DNA of 64,000 nt from Xanthomonas sontii (GTDB taxonomy: Bacteria; Pseudomonadota; Gammaproteobacteria; Xanthomonadales; Xanthomonadaceae): assembly GCF_040529055.1 (NCBI RefSeq), contig NZ_CP132342.1, positions 3,408,001 through 3,472,000 on the forward strand. The letters run 5' to 3'. The position numbers were made by a program, and so were the translations under genes. Every line of letters starts with the position of its first letter. Position 1 is the first letter of the stretch. Below the pieces are notes generated by a model, which was not told the origin of the DNA, did not search any database, and saw nothing but the letters and a program-made list of their open reading frames with translations. Positions 57,597-64,000 of this stretch are shown in pieces.

Positions 57597-58163
57597 ATGA
57601 AAGCCAACGAAATCAAGAAAGGCAACGTCGTCGAGTACAACAACGGCGTGTACCAGATCCGCGACATCGAGCGCAGCTCGCCGCAGGGCCGCGGCGGCAA
57701 CGTGCGCTTCCGCTTCGTGATGTACAGCGTGCCGGGCGGCAACAAGCTCGATGCCAGCTTCGACGGCGACGACGACCTGCGCGAAGTCGAGCTGATGCGC
57801 CGCCAGTCCACCTTCTCGTACAAGGACGGCGAGGCCTTCGTGTTCCTCGACGACGAGGACTACACCCCCTACACCCTGGACGCCGATGCGATCGGCACCG
57901 ACGCCGGCTACATCACCGACGGCCTCAGCGGCATCTACGTGCAGGTCATCGACGACCAGCCGGTGGCGATCCAGCTGCCGCAGAGCGTGACCCTGGAAGT
58001 GATCGAGACCCCGCCGGAACTCAAGGGCGGCACCGCCACCAAGCGCCCGAAGCCGGCCAAGCTCAACACCGGGATCGAGATCATGGTGCCGGAGTACATC
58101 GGCAACGGCGAGCGCGTGCTGGTCAACACCACCACCGGCGAGTTCGCCGGTCGCGCCGACTGA
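57597..58163 (+). CDS. efpL: Elongation factor P-like protein EfpL (YeiP)
   Basis: A 188-residue three-domain EF-P paralog. Seen: the KOW-like N-terminal domain [21 protein letters not shown], the extended loop [14 protein letters not shown] in place of the modified lysine loop of [13 protein letters not shown], and a C-terminal OB domain ending FAGRAD as in YeiP. It probably helps ribosomes through difficult proline or other stall motifs. No lysine-modifying partner gene is visible. A hairpin-forming repeat sits directly ahead of its start. Confidence 0.9.
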   Translation: MKANEIKKGNVVEYNNGVYQIRDIERSSPQGRGGNVRFRFVMYSVPGGNKLDASFDGDDDLREVELMRRQSTFSYKDGEAFVFLDDEDYTPYTLDADAIGTDAGYITDGLSGIYVQVIDDQPVAIQLPQSVTLEVIETPPELKGGTATKRPKPAKLNTGIEIMVPEYIGNGERVLVNTTTGEFAGRAD

Positions 58164-58167
58164 GCCC

Positions 58168-58599
58168 ATGCGCGGGCGCCGTGTCACCCACGTCTCCCGC
58201 ACAGGCAGCGCCGCGCATGCGCCGCGGCCCGCCTGCCTCGGCCTGCTGCTGGCCGTGCCGGTGCTGGCCCTCGCCGCGCCGGCGACGCCGGCCACGGCGG
58301 CCGCCCCCAAGCCCGCGTGCACGATTCCCGACGCGGTCGATCCCGAGCACCACGACGGTTTCTGCACGCTGCCCGCGCCGATCCGCGCCTTCGTCGCGCG
58401 CCAGGACACCTGCACCCATTTCGCCGGCGAAGAGCCCTACGACGCGGCGCGGCGGCGCGAACTGGAGCAGGCGATGGCCAAGTACTGCGACGGCAACGAA
58501 CAGACTTGGGCGACGCTGCGCGCGCAGTACCGCCAGGATCCGCCGCGCGACGCCTGGCTGCGCCGCTACGGCGAGGATGCGGGTCTCGAGCTGCCGTGA
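58168..58599 (+). CDS. Hypothetical secreted protein with conserved cysteines
   Basis: A 143-residue protein with an N-terminal signal-like hydrophobic stretch (about 24-42, LGLLLAVPVLALA) after a long basic lead. Four Cys follow in the mature part (ACTIPD, GFCTLP, DTCTHF, KYCDG), and the central segment FAGEEPYDAARRRELEQAM is helical. The Cys pattern suggests two disulphides in the periplasm. No family is recognised. It starts 4 nt after efpL. Confidence 0.65.
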   Translation: MRGRRVTHVSRTGSAAHAPRPACLGLLLAVPVLALAAPATPATAAAPKPACTIPDAVDPEHHDGFCTLPAPIRAFVARQDTCTHFAGEEPYDAARRRELEQAMAKYCDGNEQTWATLRAQYRQDPPRDAWLRRYGEDAGLELP

Positions 58600-58760
58600 T
58601 GACGGCTTGCCGGCCGGCAAGGTGGCGCCATTGCGGGCATCGGCGTCGGCCCTGACGGCCGTCGACATCGGCCTGCTTCGCGTCTTCGCTCGTCGCGGCT
58701 GAAGCCGCCCCTATATAAATGGGTTGGAAGCTGCGCCGCGTTTCTGTAGGAGGGACTTCA

Positions 58761-59968
58761 GGGCACCTCTAAAAACCCCGCCTTTGGCATCATTGGTCTG
58801 GAGAACACGCCGAGGACGCCACGATGATCAGCCTGTTTGCCGGCCACGAACGCGAAGCCAAGCGGCAGCAGATCGGCGATCCTCTGGCTCTGCTGTCACG
58901 GCATATCGACTTTGCCGGGATTGCTCACGTCGTAGACGCGAAGCTGTCCTTGGGTACTGGCAAGCGCGGTGGCCGTCCGGCTTGGCCGACGCAGGTGATG
59001 ATCAAGCTGCTGCTGTTGCAGCAGTTGTACAACCTCTCCGACGATGCGCTGGAGTACCAGGTGCTGGATCGGCGCAGCTTCCAGCAATTCCTCGGACTGG
59101 AACACAGCGGCAAGGTGCCCGACGCCAAGACGATCTGGGTGTGGCGCGAACGGCTCAAGACCAAGGATCTGATGGGCGACATCAGCGCGGCGATCGGTGA
59201 GCAATTGCAACGTGCCGGGTTCATTGCCCGCGGCGGTCAGATCATCGACGCCAGCATCGTCAGCGCTCCGATCCAGCGCAACACGCGCGAAGAGAACGCG
59301 CAGATCAAGCAGGGCGATGACGTCGGCCAGGACTGGAGCGATGCCAAGCGTGCGCAGAAGGATATGCAGGCACGTTGGACCAGGAAGCATGGGGTGGCGT
59401 TCTACGGCTACAAGCTGCACGCCAGCACGGACCGTCGCTGGGGCTTCATCCGCCGCTACGACGTGAGCGCGGCCAACGTGCACGACAGCCGTCACTTCGA
59501 GCAGGTGCTGGACCCGGACAACACCGGCCGCACGGTATGGGCCGATAGCGGGTATGCCGATGCAGCGCGGGAAGCAGACCTGAAAAGGCGTGGTTACCGC
59601 CCCGCGATCCAACATCAAGGGCATGCGCGCAAGCCCTTGAGCGAGGCAGCAAAGCGCCGGAACCGTCGAATTGCCAAGGATCGGGTGTTCGGCGAGCACC
59701 CGTTTGCGCGCTTGGCCCAACAAGGCGGCAAGTTCGTACGCTGCATCGGCTTGGCGCGGGCAAAGGTGGTGATCGGGCTGAAGGTCGCCAGCCATAACGT
59801 GATGCGGCTGGCACGGCTACAGGAGCGGGCCATGGCGCCAGCGTGATCGGCTGAGGTAGCCCAGCGGCCACCTCAGCCTCCCAACCACCACGATCAGGCG
59901 CCGCTCTGGTGCCGTTGCGACAGATGCTACCCCTGGCTCCAGGTCGTGGCAGGTTGTTCGAGGTGCCC
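58761..59968 (+). mobile_element. IS5-family insertion sequence (about 1.2 kb)
   Basis: The ends carry inverted GGGCACCTC (58761-58769) and GAGGTGCCC (59960-59968) around one transposase gene. The inverted identity continues outward for nine more bases on each side (GGGACTTCA / TGAAGTCCC) because the element sits in a palindromic repeat, so exact ends and any target duplication cannot be fixed by eye. Confidence 0.85.
58824..59846 (+). CDS. IS5-family transposase
   Basis: A 340-residue DDE transposase. Seen: the N-terminal DUF772-like region (GGRPAWPTQVMIKLLLLQQL), the catalytic Asp142 (IIDASIVSAP), Asp241 (WADSGYAD) and Glu291 (EHPFARLAQ) with the Y-R spacing of the IS5 family. The frame is intact from ATG 58824 to the stop, so the copy may still be mobile. 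Confidence 0.94.
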   Translation: MISLFAGHEREAKRQQIGDPLALLSRHIDFAGIAHVVDAKLSLGTGKRGGRPAWPTQVMIKLLLLQQLYNLSDDALEYQVLDRRSFQQFLGLEHSGKVPDAKTIWVWRERLKTKDLMGDISAAIGEQLQRAGFIARGGQIIDASIVSAPIQRNTREENAQIKQGDDVGQDWSDAKRAQKDMQARWTRKHGVAFYGYKLHASTDRRWGFIRRYDVSAANVHDSRHFEQVLDPDNTGRTVWADSGYADAAREADLKRRGYRPAIQHQGHARKPLSEAAKRRNRRIAKDRVFGEHPFARLAQQGGKFVRCIGLARAKVVIGLKVASHNVMRLARLQERAMAPA

Positions 59969-60129
59969 TGAAGTCCCGACCCATGGAGCTATCAGTCTTC
60001 CTTCATGCGAACACGGCTGCGCCTGCGACGCACAGGTGCTGCGGACTCACGCCGCGACCGCGCCGCCGTCAACCGCACGCGCGATCCAGTTCCCTTCGAT
60101 CGTCTCGCATCACAAGCCCGCACGCTGCG

Positions 60130-62052
60130 CTACGGCTGCCCACCACGCTGCCGCAACAGCGACGGCGAATCCAACTGCAACCCACCGCCTTCGCGATTGA
60201 GCGTGCGCAGGCGAGCGCCCAGCGTCGCCAGGTTGGCATCGATCTGCGCCAGGTCCGCCTGCAGCGGCGCCGGCAGCAATCCGCGCAGGCGCGTCTGCAG
60301 CGCGGCGGCGTCGTCGTGCAGCGCAGCGATCCGTGCCTGTCCCTGCACCTGCAGCCAGGCACGTTCCTGCGCCTGCGGCAGGCCATAGCCCGGCTGCCCC
60401 TGCAGCAGGCTCGCCGGTTGGCTCAGTAGCCCCTGCTCGGCCAGCACAGCACGCACCGCGCTGGCAGCGTCACGCGTGTCGGCACCCGCATCGCCCCCGC
60501 CCGCACCGGCCACCGCGGTCGGCAGCGGCTTGCCCAGATAGCGCCGTTTCAATGCATCGCGCCCACGCTGTTCGGCGCGGCGGCGGGCGGCGTTCTCCAG
60601 CAGCAACAAGGCGGCGCTGGCACGCAGGTCGCCGCGCTCAAGCCACGGCGCGCGCTGCGCGGCCGGCAGGTCCAGCCACGCGTCGGCATTGCGCGCCGGT
60701 AGCGCCAGCCCGCTGCGCGCCACCGCGAACATCTCCGCGAAGTGCGCGCTCGCCGCCGGGAAGTAATAGCCCTCCCGCACCGCCGCGTCGGCATTGTCGA
60801 GTACCGACGCATCGGCGATGCCGGCCCGTACCAGGCGCCGGCGCAATCCGGTCGGGCTGATCCCGGACAGGTGCGCGGCCGCCAGCCGCGGCACGCCGTC
60901 GTGCAACAAGGCGTAGGTCTCCACCGCGCAGTTGTTGCTCAGGAAGTAATAGCGGCCGTCGTAGCTCCAGTGCAGTTGCGCGGCACGCTCCAGCAGCGCG
61001 GCGATCTCTTCGCGCGACAGCCGCAACGGCAGCGACTGCAGGCCGCGCAACTGCACCTGGGTGTAGTCGTCCACCACCTGGCGCAGCGGCAGCACGAACA
61101 GCCGCGACGGGTAGGAGCCGGTGAGCCCGCGCAGGTTGGAAATCTGCACGTCGTCGACGAAGGCGCGGAACGACAGCACCCGGTGCTCGGCCAGGTCCAG
61201 CCGGCATGCCGGGCCCAGCGGCCGCCCCGGCGCGCAGATCACCAGGCGCAACATGCTGTGGCCCCAGTGGCTCATCGGCTGCGCGTTGCCTTCGGCCAGC
61301 AGGTAGTCCACCGCGTAGATCCGCGCCGGGTCCACCTGCAGCAAGGCGGCCGCGTCGGCCAGCGGGTCCTGCACGAACACCTGGCCGGGCGCGCATGCGC
61401 TCGCCGGCGGCGTCCATGCCAGGCGCGCGGCGAAGTAGCGGGCCAGCGCCGGCCGCCGGCAGGCGTAGTCCGGATCGAGCAGGAAATGTTCGAGATTCAC
61501 CGCCACGAACTCGGCCGGCGACTGCAATTCGTAGCGATCCGGGCTGCGCTCGGTGAACCGGTTCTGGCCGCGGCGCAGGCCCAGGCGCATCGGACTGACC
61601 TGCCAGCCGGCCAGATCCAGCAAGCGCGGATCGGAGGACAGATGCCCGGCCGCGGCGCGGTCGTAGAAATGCGACAGTTCGTGCAGCAAGGCGGTCAGCG
61701 CCGGGCGCCGCGCCGGATCGACGGCAGGATCGGTGTCGGGATCCTCTGCCGCCATCCAGTCGCGCAGCAGGCGCTTGTTCAACAGCAGGCGTTTGGCCTG
61801 CGCGCGCCCGTGCACCTGTGCGGGGAGGTCGTCGCGCCACTGCAGCGGCAGCCCTGCCGGCAGCGCCGCGGTCCAGGCCGGCGGCAGCCGCGCCTGCGCC
61901 GCAGCCAGCACGGCCTGGCTGGCGGTGCGCTCGGCTGGGCTCAGCCCGCTCTCGTCGGCAGACAGCGGCGCGGCCGCGGCCTGCGCCGCAGCGGCCAGTG
62001 CCAGCAACGCCAGCCACCGCGCGCGCAGGCGCCGTGGCCGGCGCAGGATCAC
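60130..62052 (-). CDS. Exported DUF4105-like protein with a HExxH-like motif
   Basis: A 640-residue protein with a signal peptide (about 1-28, ALAAAAQAAA). A region with TALLHELSHFYDRAAAG (zinc-peptidase-like HExxH) is followed by a DUF4105-like domain (MSHWGHSMLRLVI, FVDDVQISNLRGLTGSYPS, YFLSNNCAVETYALLHD with a Cys/His set). A long C-terminal helical part follows. The N-C-x-x-E / H arrangement suggests a papain-like fold. Activity has not been shown for the family to my knowledge. It overlaps the small upstream gene by ATGA, so the two are co-expressed. Confidence 0.85.
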   Translation of the reverse strand: MILRRPRRLRARWLALLALAAAAQAAAAPLSADESGLSPAERTASQAVLAAAQARLPPAWTAALPAGLPLQWRDDLPAQVHGRAQAKRLLLNKRLLRDWMAAEDPDTDPAVDPARRPALTALLHELSHFYDRAAAGHLSSDPRLLDLAGWQVSPMRLGLRRGQNRFTERSPDRYELQSPAEFVAVNLEHFLLDPDYACRRPALARYFAARLAWTPPASACAPGQVFVQDPLADAAALLQVDPARIYAVDYLLAEGNAQPMSHWGHSMLRLVICAPGRPLGPACRLDLAEHRVLSFRAFVDDVQISNLRGLTGSYPSRLFVLPLRQVVDDYTQVQLRGLQSLPLRLSREEIAALLERAAQLHWSYDGRYYFLSNNCAVETYALLHDGVPRLAAAHLSGISPTGLRRRLVRAGIADASVLDNADAAVREGYYFPAASAHFAEMFAVARSGLALPARNADAWLDLPAAQRAPWLERGDLRASAALLLLENAARRRAEQRGRDALKRRYLGKPLPTAVAGAGGGDAGADTRDAASAVRAVLAEQGLLSQPASLLQGQPGYGLPQAQERAWLQVQGQARIAALHDDAAALQTRLRGLLPAPLQADLAQIDANLATLGARLRTLNREGGGLQLDSPSLLRQRGGQP

Positions 62053-62366
62053 AGCGCCAGGATCGCCTGCGCCAGTTCCAGGTCGCTGGCCTGTTGCGCC
62101 TGCGGGTTGCGCTCGCGCAACACGCGCAGCGCCGCTTCCAGTTGCACGCCGCGGATGCGCCCGGCGCTGGCGACGAAGCCGGCCGCGTCGTCGCGCGCCT
62201 GCAGCACCACCTTATCGTTGTTGGAACTGCTGTCCGAGGACGCCGAGCTGCCGGCCGAGCCGGCCGAGGCCGAACCGGCGGAGCTGCCGGCGAAGCTGGA
62301 GGCCTGCGCGAACGCGGGCAGGATCAGGGCGAACAGCAGGGCGCAGCGCGCGGTCACTCGGGTCAT
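62049..62366 (-). CDS. Small exported DUF2388-like protein
   Basis: A 105-residue protein: a signal peptide (about 1-22), a Ser/Gly/Ala-rich linker (SSAGSASAGSAGSSASSDSS), then KVVLQARDDAAGFVASAGRIRGVQLEAALRVLRE, matching the DUF2388 family of small exported proteins known mainly from pseudomonads. Function is unknown. It overlaps the start of the DUF4105-like gene by 4 nt. Confidence 0.8.
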   Translation of the reverse strand: MTRVTARCALLFALILPAFAQASSFAGSSAGSASAGSAGSSASSDSSSNNDKVVLQARDDAAGFVASAGRIRGVQLEAALRVLRERNPQAQQASDLELAQAILAL

Positions 62367-62484
62367 TGCAATCGTTCCAAACGGGATCGTGAAAAAGGGG
62401 ACGGCCAGCGCCGCGCCGCATAGCCTAGCGGTCCGCCCCGCGCAGCGCCTGAACGGGCCGCGCGGCAGCGGTGCTAGGCCGGAC

Positions 62485-63873
62485 TCAAGGGTCGAACAGC
62501 TTGCCCGGATTGAGCAGCCCGGACGGATCGAACACGCGCTTGACCGCGCGCATCAACGCGATCTCCTCGGCGCTGCGCGTGCTGTCCAGGTAGGGTTTCT
62601 TGACCAGGCCGATGCCGTGCTCGGCGGAGATGCTGCCGCCGTGCTCGGCCAGCACCTGCGCCAGCAGCTTGGTGACGTGCTCGCAGGCGGCGATGAACTC
62701 CGCCGGCGCAGTGGCCTCGGGCTTGAGCACGTTGATGTGCAGGTTGCCGTCGCCGATGTGGCCGAACCACACCACCTCGAATTGCGGGTAGGCCTCGCCG
62801 AGCAGCGCCTGGGTCCGCGCCAGGAACGCCGGCATCGCCGAGATCCGCACCGACACGTCGTTCTTGTAGGGGGTGTAGCGCGCCACCGCCTCGGTAATGC
62901 CTTCGCGCAGGCGCCACAGCTGCGCGGCCTGCGCCTCGCTCTGGCTGATCACCCCGTCCAGCACCCAGCCCTGCTCCATGCAGGCCTCGAACGCGGCCAG
63001 CGCCGCGGCCTCCTGCGCCTCGTTGCCGCTGGCGTACTCGGTGACCACGTAGTACGGATAGACGGTGTCGAACGGCGCCTGCGCGCCATGCGCCAGCACG
63101 TGCTGCAGCGCACGGTCGGTGAAGAACTCGAACGCCTCCAACTGCAGCCGGCTGCGGAATGCGGCGAACACCTGCATCAGCACCTCGAACGAGGGCAGCG
63201 CCAGCAGCATCACGTTGCTCGGCGGCGGCGGGTCGGTGAGGCGCAGGGTGGCTTCGACCACGATGCCGAGGGTGCCTTCGGAGCCGATCAGCAGCTGGCG
63301 GAAATCGTAGCCGCTGGAATTCTTGATCAGCCCGCGGTTGAGCTCGAGCAATTCGCCGCTGCCGGTGACCACCTTCAACCCGGCGATCCACTCGCGGGTG
63401 TTGCCGTAGCGGATCACGCGGATACCGCCGGCATTGGTGGCGATGTTGCCGCCGATCGAGCACGACCCGCGCGCCGCGAAGTCCACCGGATATTGCAGCC
63501 CGTGCTCCCGCGCGGCGTTGTGCACCGCTTCCAGCGGCATGCCGGCCTGCACGGTGAGGGTGCGATCGACCGGATCGAAGGCCAGCGCCTTGTTCATCCG
63601 CTCCAGGCTCAGCACCAGTTCGCCGTGCGCGGCCACCGCGCCGCCGGACAAGCCGGTGCGGCCGCCGGAGGGCACCACCGCCACCGCGTGGTCGTTGGCC
63701 CAGCGCAGCACCGCCTGCACCTCCTCCACCGTGGCCGGCAACGCGATCGCCAGCGGCGCCGGGGTCCAGCGCCGGGTCCAGTCGCGGCCGTAGTGCTCGA
63801 GGTCGGCGGGATCGGTCTTCAGGCGCAGGCCGGGAACGGCAAGGGCCAGGGCATCCAGGCGCGGGTCGGTCAT
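62485..63873 (-). CDS. FAD-linked D-2-hydroxyacid dehydrogenase (D-2-hydroxyglutarate or D-lactate type)
   Basis: A 462-residue flavoprotein. Seen: the PCMH FAD domain (AVVPSGGRTGLSGGAVAAHGELVLSLERMNK, CSIGGNIATNAGGIRVIRYGNTREW, SEGTLGIVVEATLRL) and the C-terminal FAD-oxidase domain with a metal site (WFGHIGDGNLHINVLKP and ISAEHGIGLVKKPYL). The family includes GlcD, D-lactate and D-2-hydroxyglutarate dehydrogenases. The D-2-hydroxyglutarate role would support serine synthesis, but the neighbouring gene is outside the window, so this is a guess. Confidence 0.92.
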   Translation of the reverse strand: MTDPRLDALALAVPGLRLKTDPADLEHYGRDWTRRWTPAPLAIALPATVEEVQAVLRWANDHAVAVVPSGGRTGLSGGAVAAHGELVLSLERMNKALAFDPVDRTLTVQAGMPLEAVHNAAREHGLQYPVDFAARGSCSIGGNIATNAGGIRVIRYGNTREWIAGLKVVTGSGELLELNRGLIKNSSGYDFRQLLIGSEGTLGIVVEATLRLTDPPPPSNVMLLALPSFEVLMQVFAAFRSRLQLEAFEFFTDRALQHVLAHGAQAPFDTVYPYYVVTEYASGNEAQEAAALAAFEACMEQGWVLDGVISQSEAQAAQLWRLREGITEAVARYTPYKNDVSVRISAMPAFLARTQALLGEAYPQFEVVWFGHIGDGNLHINVLKPEATAPAEFIAACEHVTKLLAQVLAEHGGSISAEHGIGLVKKPYLDSTRSAEEIALMRAVKRVFDPSGLLNPGKLFDP

Positions 63874-64000
63874 AAGTGGAGAGGTCGAAGCGTAGACAAT
63901 CGTTCAAGCGTGCCAGCCTTGCGCAACGGCGTCCAGTTCGCTGCCAGCAGGTCGCGGCGTTTGCGAATCCCCACTCCCCACTCCCGAATTCCCCGCCGGC

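Overview
The window is a high-GC proteobacterial chromosome segment. It almost certainly comes from Xanthomonas or a very close relative in the Xanthomonadaceae. The decisive evidence is an essentially complete rpf (regulation of pathogenicity factors) region: acnB, acnA (rpfA), rpfB, rpfF, rpfC, rpfG, lysS, prfB, rpfD, recJ, rpfE and greA. RpfF has its two catalytic glutamates at residues 141 and 161, and RpfG has its phospho-acceptor Asp at residue 80, as reported for X. campestris. The species cannot be fixed from sequence reading alone. rpfH is absent.

Region 1 (1-14504, plus strand) is a motility and chemotaxis block. It holds the 3' part of a YcgR-type PilZ protein, cheW, a small secreted protein, three tandem methyl-accepting chemotaxis proteins, the overlapping operon cheR-cheD-cheB, and a PAS/GAF/GGDEF/EAL protein. 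Five sigma-28 (FliA) type promoters can be read in the gaps, so the block looks like a late flagellar regulon joined to c-di-GMP turnover.

Region 2 (14550-21380) holds two aconitase genes, acnB (minus) and acnA (plus), separated by a VapBC-type toxin-antitoxin pair. Downstream of acnA its last ~50 bp are tandemly repeated with two hairpins in a 152-bp unit (three full copies and one partial).

Region 3 (21381-26969) is a glycine-betaine locus: a BCCT transporter divergent from betI-betB-betA, with a perfect 28-bp palindrome between them as the likely BetI operator.

Region 4 (27200-43844) is the quorum-sensing core. rpfB and rpfF (DSF turnover and synthesis) converge on rpfC and rpfG (DSF sensor kinase and HD-GYP c-di-GMP phosphodiesterase). 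On the minus strand further upstream lie lysS, prfB (with its programmed +1 frameshift), rpfD (LytTR), a large VIT/VWA protein, a 154-bp intergenic repeat array, recJ, rpfE and greA.

Region 5 (43841-49539, minus) is dapB, carA, an uncharacterised membrane protein and carB. carA, the small gene, carB and greA overlap by 3-4 nt, and rpfE and recJ follow almost without gaps.

Region 6 (49867-63873) is mixed metabolism: a MOSC protein, a PLP aminotransferase, a Fur-box-controlled feoA-feoB-small protein operon, a branched-chain amino acid (leucine) degradation group, an EF-P-like protein (EfpL/YeiP), a secreted hypothetical protein, an IS5-family insertion sequence lodged in a palindromic repeat, a DUF4105-like/DUF2388-like pair, and an FAD-linked D-2-hydroxyacid dehydrogenase.

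The parts most worth a second look are the acnA-tail repeat array with a compensatory base change in one hairpin, the unknown gene inside carAB, the FliA-controlled secreted OB-fold-like protein, and the IS inserted at a palindromic repeat.
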